DNA of 64,000 nucleotides from Hirundichthys speculiger (Eukaryota; Chordata; Actinopteri; Beloniformes; Exocoetidae). This document shows, one piece after another, positions 33,546 to 44,551 of this stretch. The notes beneath the pieces are model-generated. The model had not been told where the DNA came from and searched no databases. It saw nothing but the letters and a program-made list of their open reading frames with translations. Position 1 is the first letter of the stretch. Every line of letters starts with the position of its first letter. The DNA lies in the NCBI GenBank assembly GCA_018398805.1, contig JAGFBZ010000860.1, positions 1,028,821 through 1,092,820 on the forward strand, written 5' to 3'. The translations under genes and the position numbers were made by a program.

Positions 33546-33764
33546 GGGCACAAGGAACAACTGCTGGGATGCTCGCATGTCTAAAACGATTTGGTTCTGG
33601 GAGACGGGAGGGAACAGCCGAAACGCTGAGGAGGTGTCGGTGACGAGTGAAGCATCAGGGGACATTCATGCTGACTTGCAGTTCCCTCCTCTGTCCATCC
33701 CAGCGTTTACCTCCACCTGTGTGTGTAGGTGTGTTCAGGGTGCTGGTTGGCATGGCGACCGGTG

Positions 33765-34152
33765 ATCTAGTCCTCTGACCATCTCACCTCAGTGCTGCTA
33801 CCTGCATCTGTTTATATAGTCATTTTGTGTGCTCTCCTCTCTCTGTCCTCCATCCTCTCTTTTTCTTTCTTTACCCAGCTGGTCTTCATCAGGAAGGTCC
33901 CCCCATATGATACAGGTCCTGCTCAAGGTTTCTTCCTCTTAAAGTGGAGTTTTTCCTTGCCACTGTTTGGCTTAAAGTTTTCTTCTCTCTCTGGGTTTTT
34001 TTTTTTACTTGCCATTATCCTTTATTTGGATTTTAGTTAATGATATTTGCTCGGGGGTCATGACCTGGGTCTCTGTAAAGCGCCTAGAGACAATCGACAT
34101 AGTAACAGATGCTATACATATAAAACTGAATTAAATTGAATTGAATTGAACA
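33765..34152 (+). mobile_element. L2-like 3'-tail repeat
   Basis: A near-parallel copy of 28285-28645, preceded by GGCGACCGGTGATCTAGTCC and CAGTGCTGCTACCTGCATCT, which also occur inverted in the 441-885 copy. It ends in TTAAATTGAATTGAATTGAA. Confidence 0.78.
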
Positions 34153-35601
34153 TGAAGCAAGAGCAGACAAGTCTGGCAGAAGATCAGAAAACAGTGACGG
34201 CAACAAGAATATAAAGCAGAGTGGTGACGAAATTAGAAAATCAAGAAACTGAAATCTGTTAATGGGTCAAATTCCTCGTTAGTTTAGCTCCAACGTTCCT
34301 CTGTTCAGTAGTTTTATGAAAACAATAATTTGATGGATTAGGTTCCCAGTCTGAATGAGTGCGACTTCACTTCAGCATTTCAGGGGAAAGTGTGCATTTG
34401 TGATGTGACGGATCGTTAGTTTAGGAGATTTAATTGAGGAGACCGGTATGTTCAGCTGTGAGCTGGTGAGACAGACAGAGATGGGAGCGAAACGGAGGTG
34501 GGGAGAGTCACATTAAATGCTGCTTAATAAGGAATAAAGATTTGTGCATAAGAAAGAGAGCAGGTGTTAAAAGAGAAAAGGATATTTTGTTGAAGACGTG
34601 GAAGCTGTCAGTATGGGGGGGGGGGGCAGGAAAGGTGACACAGAGAACAAACCGCGCATGGAAAAATGACTTCCTGGAGAAAATAAAACATAGAAATAGA
34701 ATATAGAAAAGTTGTCTCTTCACACAAGCTCATTTTCATGTTGCACTACATGTTATGAGAAAAAAAAAACCAATACAAAACCAGAGGCTTTAGCTCAAAC
34801 TGCATGAACGGGTGAACAAATGAGCTTCAGGTTTTCAGCAAACGCTCGTGTTCGTTCACAACAACCCTCAAAATCTCTTTCCTGGATGTGCAGCATCTTC
34901 CAAGTTGTTACATAACATGGTAATACACTGGCACAAATTCTCCTTATTAAACATTTAACTCCTAATCAAACAGGAGTAGAACACAGGAAGTGAATGAAAA
35001 GGAGAAAGTCAAATGTAGACGTCCCAGAGTTGATCTCCAACAGTTCTGTCATTGACTCAGACAGCTCTCCCTTTCCTCTTCCTCTTCCTCTTCCTCTTCT
35101 TCTTCCTATCCTCCAGCCTCCTTACATGATGTAAAATGTCTCAACAGCTGCTGACTGCCCATCTGTTCTGACCTTTTGATCAAAGCTCGCAGATAAAACG
35201 CACCAGAGGCCGATCTTCGATGCTCTTTATTTCAGATTTCCTGGTGCTGGTAAGCGAGCGACGCGGAGTGAAGTTTCCTGATGGCGTTCGGAGCTGCTGC
35301 CAGTGGGAGAACAACCGGCGATGCACAGCTGCGGTGGATTCACTGAGCGTCGAAATGTGACAGCAGGAGAGTCCGGGGAGTCGAAAACTGCAGCGAAAAA
35401 GGTCTCTTGACCATCAGCCTGCTTGAGTCGGGAGGAGGGGTGTGTTGTGTAACATCTTGTAAATGACTGTATGTATTTTGAATTGTACTTTTATTTTGAA
35501 GTATGCTTTTATTTTGAAGTAACTTTCCAAACCGGATGTTGAAGTCCGGTAGGCAGAAACAGTTCGGAACGCGAAAAAGCACGGAGCAGAGCGAAGAGAG
35601 A
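34153..35601. other. No gene recognised; CT-rich simple repeat
   Basis: A CTCTTC/CCTCTT simple repeat lies at about 35072-35108, and a short direct repeat of CTTTTATTTTGAAGTA occurs near 35490-35522. Otherwise I see nothing. Confidence 0.4.
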
Positions 35602-37972
35602 CGGGGGTATTGATGGCTTTCCAGCAGAGTTTCTAAAGAAATTCTCCTTGTTGCTTTTCCCGTTGTTATGCTCAGGTTTCTCAGATTCTTGTAGACAAGG
35701 TTCACTCCCGCCTCCTTTACAGAGGCCTGTATCACCCTTATAGCTAAAAAAAAAAGGGAAGGATCTGACTGAATGTGCCTCCTACAGATCCATCTCCCTC
35801 CTAAACACAGACACTAAAATTCTGGCCAAAGTCTTAGCCCATAGATTGGAGAGTGCACTTCCCACAATTATATCTGAAGATCAAACTGGCTTCATTAGAG
35901 GCAGACAGTCTTACTTCAACATAAGACGACTGCTCAATGTTATCTACTCTGCCTCAGATGATGTCCCTGAATTCATTGTTTCTCTTTATGCAGAGAAAGC
36001 ATTCGACTATGTCGAATGGGTCTATCTATTTGCAGACCTGGATAGATTCGGTTTTGGTCCAAACTTTATTTTTTGGATTAAGCTTCTCTATTTGTGCCCA
36101 ACAGCCTCAATACGTACAAACTCTCAACAGTCAAGACCCTTTAATTTACACCGTGGAACCCGTCAGGGGTACCAACTCAGTCCCATGCTTTTTGACATGG
36201 CTATTGAACCACTAGCAACAGCATTCCGGTCCCGCATGGAGGTATCTGGAGAAATGGCATGGAACACAACGTCTCGCTTTATGCTGATGACCTATTGCTC
36301 TTTATCGTAATCCAATTACTTCATTACCCTCTGTACTCTCGCTGCTTAATCAGTTTAGTAAACTCTCAGGCTATATATTAAATCTCAATAAGAGTGAACT
36401 TTTCCAATGCTGTCGCACGTACCTTAAACTTATCCAGTTTTCCCTTTAAAATTGTGAATGACAAATTCTCCTATTTAGGCATATTCGTGACAAGGAAGCA
36501 CAAAGACCTACTTCTAGATAATTTTATTTCACTGTTAAATCAAACTAAACAAATCCTAACACAGTGGTCGCCCTTGTCAATGTCTCTTGTGGGTCGCATT
36601 AATTCAGTCAAAATGACCATTTTATCTAAATTTCTGTACCTCTTTCAGGCTTTACCGCTTTTTATTCCTGTCTTTTTTTCAGTCTCTTGATTCAGTTATT
36701 TCTTCTTACCTGTGGCAGGGTAAACCGCCACGTTTGATCAAGACTCACCTTCAAAAGGCAAAAGCTGTAGGAGGCCTGACCATCCCAAACTTTCGTTTCT
36801 ACTATTGGGCTGCTAACCTGCGCTGCCTTGCATTCTGGTCCTCCTGCTGCAGCCAAGCTGGTTACCCCAACTGGGTGGCAATGGAGTTACAGTCAGACAA
36901 TAATCTATCAATTCCTGCACTTCTTGGTTCTTCTCTTCCACTTCCTCCACTTAAATCAATTAAAAACCCTGTGGTTAAACATTCTCTTAGAATTTGGGCC
37001 CAATTTAGGAGGTTTTTCGGTTTTCACAGCTTTTCTCTTATAAGCCCCGTCGCATCAAACCACCTTTTCAAACCATCCGGTCAGGACCCTTTCTTTCAAG
37101 AATGGCACAGAAAAGGATATTGTACATTTTTCAGATCTCTTCATAAGCAACACATTGGCATCATTTGAGCAGTTGAGTGGAAAATTCGGGCTACCCATGT
37201 CAAACTTCTTCAGGTATCTTCAGGCTTTTTTGTTCTTTCCCAAACATCCAGCTCTATAGGATCAAGCTAGACCATAGTTGACACTGTCCTTTCTACAGAC
37301 CCACTTAAAAAGGGTCTCATTTCAACTCTATATCGCATGCTATTGGACCCTAGGAGTGCCCCCACATACAAACTTAGAATGGCATGGGAGGAGGATTTAG
37401 GGCTCTCTTTATCTGAGGATACTTGGGTTTCCATATTCAAAATGGTTAATTCAACCTCCCTCTGTGCACGTCACTGATTGCTTCAATTTAAAGTGGTACA
37501 CAGAGCTCATATTTCAAAAGCAAAATTATCCTCCATGTACCTGGATATCAGCCCAAACTGTGTTAAATGTAGATACGCAGAAGATTCTCTCATTCATATG
37601 TACTGGTCCTGTCTGTGCTTAAACAAATATTGGAGGGAAGTCTTCCATACACTGTCCCTTGTGTTAAACATTAAATTGGAACCAAACCCACTGACTGCTG
37701 TGTTTGGGATCATGGAGGGGGTGAAAAAAGCTACCCACTGCAAAACAACAGACATTATCTTTCGCTTCTCTTCTTGCTCGGCGAGCAATTTTGTTCAGGT
37801 GGAAGGGTACTCTCCCTCCCACCCATCGCAATGGCTGGAAGACGTTATGTCCTGCTTGAAACTGGAGAAAATCAGATACTCACTTCACCAATCTAATAAT
37901 AAGTTCCAGAGAGTGTGGGGACCCTTCCTGAAAGTAGTTCAGACCCTGAAAGGGTTGGACCCTCGGATGTAG
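35602..37972 (+). pseudogene. L1/Tx1-like ORF2 reverse transcriptase pseudogene
   Basis: Blocks in order are GIDGFPAEFLKKF (35602 on), YRSISLLNTDTKILAKVLAH, EDQTGFIRGRQSYFNIRR (35876 on), SLYAEKAFDYVEW (about 35980), GTRQGYQLSPMLF (about 36150), SLYADD (catalytic motif at 36280-36291, in a different frame from the preceding block), SYLGIFVTR (about 36470), SLVGRINSVKM (about 36585) and a C-terminal C-x2-C...H-x4-C knuckle near 37555-37610. The first catalytic Asp, normally DAEKAFD, is replaced by Tyr (YAEKAFD). With at least four frame breaks it cannot make an active enzyme. Confidence 0.88.
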
Positions 37973-38278
37973 GCTAATTATGCTGTACATTGTTTACGTA
38001 CTCTGAGTGCAAGCCCTTGATGCAACTGTGTTCGTATGCTGTGACTAATACTCTGGCAGTGACAGGGCAGGGATTATTTTGTCCAATGTTCGTTTATGTT
38101 GTTTTTGTTCAGTTCTCTCTCATTCTCTTTCATTTCTACATCTCTGTACTTCTTGTATGTTGGTGAGTGCTGTGACGTTTCCATGCCCGTTTTGCATCTC
38201 TGTATTGACTGCTCAGCATTGCACTTTTATAACACTGGAAAAATAAAAGATTTAAATGAAAAGATCTTGAATTAAAAA
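35602..38278 (+). mobile_element. L1/Tx1-like LINE, 5'-truncated, with poly(A)
   Basis: This is a single large 3' portion of an L1-clade retrotransposon, starting within ORF2 upstream of the RT core. It runs through the reverse transcriptase, thumb and C-terminal zinc-knuckle regions to a 3' untranslated region that ends GAATTAAAAAAAAA at about 38268-38281. It carries several stops and frameshifts and lacks the endonuclease and ORF1 regions. Clear flanking duplications were not found. Confidence 0.88.
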
Positions 38279-38282
38279 AAAA

Positions 38283-41200
38283 CTCATTCTCAACAGCTAA
38301 TAACGGTGCCTCAGGATCGGGGGAAAGCGTGTGAATTCCCAGCTGAGGTGGAGATAAGCAGCTTCATCTGTTTCAGCGGAGTTAAACCTGAGGTTTAACC
38401 ACCTCTCACTGGTCGTAACTTTTGTTGAGAAAGTTTTCGTGGCGACAGAGACACAGAGACACACATCTGCACCGGGAGACGAGCAGAGCAACGGTCTTCA
38501 GTTTCTGATAACCCCGGTGCCAGACAGGAAACTATTAAAACTCCTCATTTGCAGTGGAAATATTTCACTTTGCTGCTAATTATTTCTAAATCCTCGGCTT
38601 CTTCAGTTCGGTCTGCGTTTGTGACGTCAGTCTCCTCGTTCTGCACCGCGACGTTATCAGCTGTAAATTGTTTTTCTGCGGCTGAGAAAACTGATCTGTT
38701 GGTTAATTGTGCTCAGGTATGTGAGAGGTGGCAGGTCTGGTGCATCATGGGTAATGAACAAATTACCGCCGACCCAACAACCACGTCCGCGCTGTTTAAG
38801 TTTGTAATTGAAAAAGGTGAGAATGAAAATAACAGGAGCAGAATGGTTGCGTCTATAAAGGACGATGTTGTGATGTGGTTCATATCAAAACCACCAAGCT
38901 GCTCTCAGAACTTCATCTCGTATGATGGATGAGGCTGTCGACGCTGAAAAGTTGAGGCTGGAAACCTGAAGCGCCTGGGAGGAGCCATTTATCTGCTGCA
39001 CTTCATCTCTGATGGCTGATACCCCCCCACACCATCATTCTCCATTTCGTCAAGATTTTCAGACGATCGCATGAGTCTGATGCTTCTGTTACAGCGAAAC
39101 ATCAGAAAAACTAAACGAAAATCTGGAGCTAATTACCTCTGATGGCGCTGCTCTGACAGAGCCTGTCTGTTCTGACGTCTGCTCAGAGTTCATGTAACTC
39201 TGCTCCGCTCGGTACCACTGCCATGAGACGCACTCGAGATGGTCCCAAGGACAAAAAGGTTCTGCATTGGAAGAAGGGGGCGGGTCTTTGGAGATGACCA
39301 GGAAGGAGAGCAAAGTGGTGCGACAGCATCGCTGGCGAGAAAAAAACTGGAGCACAAAGTAGCTGCTGTGGTCCAATAAAGGAGGGAAAAAGATGTCAGA
39401 ACATCAAACAGTGGTTGTGGGTTAGGGTTAGGGTTGTTAGAGAACAAACAAAGGAAAAGACAACAACAGTTTAACAAACGATGTAAATATCTCCAACCGT
39501 GAGGCTGTCCCAGGGCAGACGCTTGGAGAGACAACCACACCACGTTTACCGGCCTCCCCCATACCGCACGTTCACGGCTCTTTGCCGCCAACTACGGCTG
39601 TGAGCCTTAAAGACGTAGTAACCTCTAACAGTCCAAACACAACAGAGTCCAACCGGAAACACGAATAGCACAGCTGAACGTCTTTCAGACAGAACAGAGA
39701 GGCATCAGTGTTCCCCTGGAGGAGCTGGAGGTTGATGTTAGGAATAAGATTAATTTAGAGAAGTGTTTAACTGTTAAAACTAAACTTTATGGCATGTAAG
39801 AATGCAGTCTCTCTTATGATGGTGAGTCAGTTTTGCTGCTTTATGACCCAACGACTGGGATTTCCTGACATCTTGACCTGCTGTCTTCCAAGGAAGTTTG
39901 CGACGGCATAGATAACAAATTTAGTTGCACCCCATCTCCTGGACAAACACAACCACATGTGTCTGGACCTGCTGTTGGCCATTTGGACTCTGAGACAAAG
40001 AGCAATAAAACTCAGAACGCGAGGATCCGCCTCTCTGGATCTTTTAAGAACTGAGACAGTCTGACAGTGGGGGTGAATTTGTCCATGGCAGCATCTCAGT
40101 GGTGTTGTGGACAAGTGTACCATTGATCAATTAAAATATTCTGCATGGTTTAATTGAATCTTTGTATTCATGATTGTATTAAACTCTTTAATTGACCTTT
40201 ATTTCTAGTCTTGTCAATGGCACCAGATAAAAGAACACGGAGAATTACTTTCATTGAGGACGGATGAGAGCTACTGGAATGTGCTTTATGTGGACTTTAG
40301 CCACATTTGCTCATGTTTTTTTTTTTTTTTTTTTTAAATGTCAGTTAGATTCCACTTAACATGAAGCAAGCCTGAACCAAAGATGTTCAGAGGTCGTTAT
40401 CGTCGTTACAGAGTCAAACGGAGATGCAGGAGTACCGGCTGAGATCAGGAGGGAAGACGGCTGCTTTAAAGCAGCATAAAGGAATTTTGGACTTTTTTAA
40501 ACTTTGCAGAAGAAGGTTTAGCTGTTATTACGATGTCCCGACGTCCTGTGTAGCTCTGTGAGCTGGTTTCACTGCTGTTTGTGTGCGACGGTGATGTGAA
40601 TGCAGATGTTGCACCCAAGGACGCAGATTGCACTGGGAGCTGCACGACGTCTAAACGTTTTTCAGATAAGCACTTTTTAGTTTAGTGACCACAGTAGTGT
40701 TTTACGGCATAGAGGTGTTTTTCAGGAATGTTTTCGATCATGTTGGTGGCGCTGAGGTCACAAAAACAAATATGTATAACATACATGGCGTTATAATGTC
40801 ATGCTGTGGTTCCTGACTGTCCAGTTGAGCTCTATTCAAGCTTTATAAAAATCACTTTCACTGTCAAACGGAGTCATTTCGAAGCATCGTGGTTCTGAGC
40901 TCTGTGCAGAAACCAAACAATTGAGAGTGTTTGAAATGAAATCTTTTCACCCAAGAAGACCATTTATCCCCTTAAAGTAAAAGCAGAACAGCCTCCGAGG
41001 CTCCCACGCTCCTGTTTGTGTTCATGTAAACATCATAAAAACACGTAATCGCTTTATGTGTGTCGAGAACGTAGTGCACGGTGCTTCGTAGAGGTCAAGA
41101 TGCTCCTCACGTGGTGCATGCTGGGATGCATGCCTGTGAGCCTCAGACCAGCACTCATCTGAGCAAATCCAGTTGGCATTCAAACCAAGCACCTTCTAGC

Positions 41201-42190
41201 AGTTATTATGAGGTTTTTTTTTTCTTTTTAATCGAACAGTTTCTCAGTATTTTTTTTTTTTTGTGAGAATATTACCTCAGTTCCATTGTTTCCCTTCTTG
41301 TTTTAAACTTTTTTCTATTAAAGCCTAATAAACCACCGTACATGAGGGGAGAGAAGTCAAAAATTCATGCAATTATTTTTACTGCTCAAGTAAAGAGTGA
41401 GAATGAAGGGAAATATGAGAGCTGGCTCCTCAAATGAATATTGAATTGAACATGGACAATGAATATTGATACTTTTGGGGCACATTCAGGGACTGTTTTG
41501 TACTCTTCTTTGGATTCTATCTGATGTGACGTTACATCCGCTGGCAAATGTAGAGTTATAATTGTGCTTGGATGAATTTTGCAGAGATATGCCAAGGGAC
41601 TAACTGGCTGGGGTCTGCAGCTGAATCAGGTGGAATCTGCTGTGAAGTGATCACAGAGAGACGCAGAGCTGGTGCTGCAAAGAAGAAGCTTCAGCAAAGA
41701 GCCGAAAAGCATGTAATTACTTTGGCCAGACAGAAAGATAAAAAGGGGAAGAGAGGAAGGTGTGAGGGCACTGCAGAAAAGACAGATGAGCTTTCGGCTC
41801 CTGCCATTAGGGACATTTCGGCCGGCAGCACCAAGAACTTACCGGTCCTTCTGCGTTTCCAGAGAGGTTTTTTAGGTACAGCCGACATTAGTCAAATTAA
41901 GTCTGCTGAAAAGCATCACTCCTCCCCGATTCTCCTCGCTGGAGGTCCCGGAGCGATGCACCAATCGCACAGCAGTCAAATCAGGAAGTGCACTCAACAC
42001 CTAATCTGTCCGTGTTGCACATGTCTATGAGCTGTGTGTGTTATTCCTTGTGCTTCAGACAGTAACTACCACGAAGTAGTCAGAGATAAACATTGTATTG
42101 CTTAGATGCACTCCTTTTTTGTCAAAACTGTTGCCACGTGTCCTTCAGTATAAACGGCAGCGCAAGTAAAATGTGGAAAATCATTTTAAA
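38283..42190. other. No gene recognised
   Basis: This is about 3.9 kb of largely non-repetitive sequence. Open frames of up to 152 codons exist (38549-38932 plus, 39190-39591 minus, 41572-42030 plus) but show no recognisable domain, and no splice framework was identified. A two-unit TTAGGG tract lies at 39419-39436 and a T-run at 40318-40336. I see no RNA gene. Confidence 0.4.
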
Positions 42191-42430
42191 GGTAGGGTAA
42201 GCAATTTTCTGGATGTCACATCTGTTGATGGTTTAAACAAAACAACCAGATACGTAGCGCTATCTCCTTCCTCCCACTCCCTCTATCGCTCCCAGAGAAA
42301 ACATGCTCCTCCTGCTGAGACGTGTCAAGCTCCATACGCTTGAGCCTGACTCCGCCCCCATCAGTGTTTGGCTGAGCAATGTTTGTAATGGTTTGTGGGG
42401 GCAGGCTGCCACTCTATTTCCAGTTTTACA
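42191..42430 (+). mobile_element. Possible MITE fragment
   Basis: It starts AAAGGTAGGGTAAGCAATTT and carries the CTCCTTCCTCCCACTCCCTC-type stretch often found inside a fish MITE family with that terminus. The opposite terminus was not identified. Confidence 0.35.
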
Positions 42431-42828
42431 CAGTTGGGCTGTGCATTAAGACAAGGTTGTTTGTTGTTATTTATTCATTAATTTAATTGTTGACGTATTT
42501 ATTTTAGGGCTAGGCAAGTTAATGCGTTATTATCGCATTAACTCATTAATTTATTAACTTCAACATTTATTCTATGGCGCGCTAACGCATGTTGCTCACA
42601 TGCTTTTGTTTTGAAAAGTCTGTTACTGTCTGCTGCGGAACCGGAAGAGAATTGACCTTTCAGTAAGCACCGCCCCTTCCTAGTTAGTAAAGTAATAATA
42701 TGATTTAGCAGCAGGGAGGGTGATGAGTGAAAAAAATCTCTCAGTTAGCATTGGCTCTTGTCTATAGGCCTATCCCACACCAGAGCTATGTTAACATGAG
42801 ACAGTCGCAGCATTATATTAATATCAAT

Positions 42829-43421
42829 CAATCAATCAATGTTTATTTGTAGAGCCCTTTACAACACACAGGGTGACAAAAGTGCTTTCCATTAAAATCC
42901 ACATTAAAACAAAACAATTTAAAATCGACATAACAATACCATTAAAATTAAATTAAAAATATTTCACATCAATACTGGCGTATTAAAAGCCAATCTAAAT
43001 GAATAGGTTTTAGGCCTGGATTTAAAAAGCCCAAAGTCAGTGATGGTGCACATTTCAGGGGGCAGCTTATTTCAGAGTCTGGGTCCAGCAACCAAGAAGA
43101 CCCGATCACCCCAGAGCTGGTTTGAGGACCGTAGGCCTCTAAGCATTACAATAATTACAATAACCAATTCTAGAGCTTATAAAAGCATGAATGGTTTTAT
43201 CCAAGTCTGCACGATTAAAAATTGCTTTACTTTTGTAAAAACCTGTAACTGATAAAAACTGGCCCTGACCACACTGTCAATTTGCTTGTCAAACTTCAAG
43301 CAAAAATAACTCCAAGATTCCTAACAGAAGATTTCACTTTAAACGATAGATCACCAGAGTGTGCTGAATCACCAAAGAGAACATACTGTTTTATCGTCAT
43401 TTAAGTGCAGAAAGATTTGCC

Positions 43422-43423
<2 letters not shown>
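42829..43423 (-). mobile_element. LINE 3' fragment with (TGAT)n tail
   Basis: On the minus strand this encodes the end of a non-LTR ORF2: VRNLGVIF (about 43290-43325), then LRGLRSSNQLWGDRVFLVAG followed by PRL, a stop, NKLPPEM and FKSRPKTYSFRL. It then runs into GGCTCTACAAATAAACATTG and a TGAT repeat at 42829-42845. The GDRxF..AGPRLWNxLP pattern is typical of L2/CR1/Rex1-type LINEs. It is inactive (stop in the WN position, frameshifts). The same tail occurs alone at 48872-49037. Confidence 0.78.
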
Positions 43424-43510
<87 letters not shown>

Positions 43511-43552
43511 GTGTATGTATGTATGTATGTATGTATGTATGTGTGTGTGTGT
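43424..43552. repeat. Compound microsatellite (AT)n-(ATGT)n-(GT)n
   Basis: An AT dinucleotide tract of about 78 bp is followed by ATGT units and then GT units. Open frames over it on both strands are artefacts. Confidence 0.95.
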
Positions 43553-43960
43553 GTTAAATTTAAAAACAAAAAACATAATAAAATGTCACTTTTTAATATT
43601 TTTTTTATTTTTGATTGACAATTGAAAATGGAAAGAATGAATGATACACAGATTGATAAAGTTACTGAACTTTAACATGGACATTTTCATTTTAAAGTTC
43701 TCCCAGACGGAGGATTCAACAGAAACAAGGTTATTTGTAACAACTGACAAGTTGAACTCCCCGTTAAAAGTTTCTGCTGTTTACCTCAGAAATAACCTGT
43801 TTTAATGTTCTGATTGTGCTGATCCACAATCATTTTGTTGGATTTTGTTTGTAGACTTTTTTTTTTTCAATTTTTCATAAAAAAACAGGACATTTATGGC
43901 CTGGCAGTGGCAATAAGCTGTATTTTATTTTACATTTTTAAGATGAGATTTACACTAATA

Positions 43961-44325
43961 CAGTCATGGAAAAAATTATTAGACCACCATTTTTCTTCAC
44001 TTTCTTGTTCATTTTAATACCTGGTACCACTAAACGTCATCATGTGACTAAAACAGACAGAAAAGAAAACACTGAATGCATAAAAGCAGTGTTTTTGGCA
44101 GTACAACGCCATAGCTATTGATGTAAAAACTTAAGTGATTTAGGTTATAATCAAGAAAACCATGGAAAATGGTAAGATATCAGCTCTTAAATAAAACTCT
44201 TATGAGCAATCTTTGTGGTTATCGTTATGTTTGTCCAAACAAATGTACCTTTATTTGTACCAGGCATTAAAATGAACAAGAAACTGAAGAAAACAAGGTG
44301 GTCTAATCAATTTTTTCCATGACTG
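43961..44325. mobile_element. 365-bp Tc1/mariner-type MITE, TA-flanked
   Basis: The ends are CAGTCATGGAAAAAATTATT and, inverted, CAGTCATGGAAAAAATTGAT, both continuing into AGACCACC. TA flanks it on each side (43959-43960 and 44326-44327). The paralogous hAT copy at 14820-15394 is uninterrupted at the same site (ACACTAAATATGTG near 15172), giving an internal empty-site control. It is non-coding. Confidence 0.93.
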
Positions 44326-44551
44326 TATGTTTTACTGACAAGTGCTGATGTTAAAAGTGTTTGAACAACAAATGTTATGACACTTTAGTTCATATGACAG
44401 CAGAACATTTCAATAAAAGTGCATTTTACACTACTTTTGAATTCATTATTTGATTTTTCGTATACAATGCAATTAATCATGATTAATCAGGGAAATAATA
44501 CGATTAATCGCGATTAAAAATTTTCAATTGCTGCCCAGCCCTAATTTATTT

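Larger units (their letters stand above)
42505..44543. mobile_element. Composite hAT element with perfect 8-bp target duplication
   Basis: The element begins TAGGGCTAGGCAA and ends TGCCCAGCCCTA, with ATTTATTT immediately outside each end (42497-42504 and 44544-44551). It belongs to the same family as 14820-15394. At 2,039 bp it is inflated by later insertions: a LINE 3' fragment (42829-43423), a long microsatellite (43424-43552) and a 365-bp TA-flanked MITE (43961-44325). The hAT sequence itself is about 900 bp and shows no transposase. Both subterminal regions are rich in ATTAA/GATTAATC motifs. Confidence 0.88.

Noticed and set aside
39419..39436. Second interstitial telomere array
   Set aside because: Only two TTAGGG units are present, which is expected by chance in a region this size.
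41572..42030. 152-codon ORF
   Set aside because: No recognisable domain, promoter or splice context; this length can occur by chance in a 64 kb window.
43361..43618. ORF with long Tyr-Ile repeat
   Set aside because: It is a translation of the (AT)n microsatellite.
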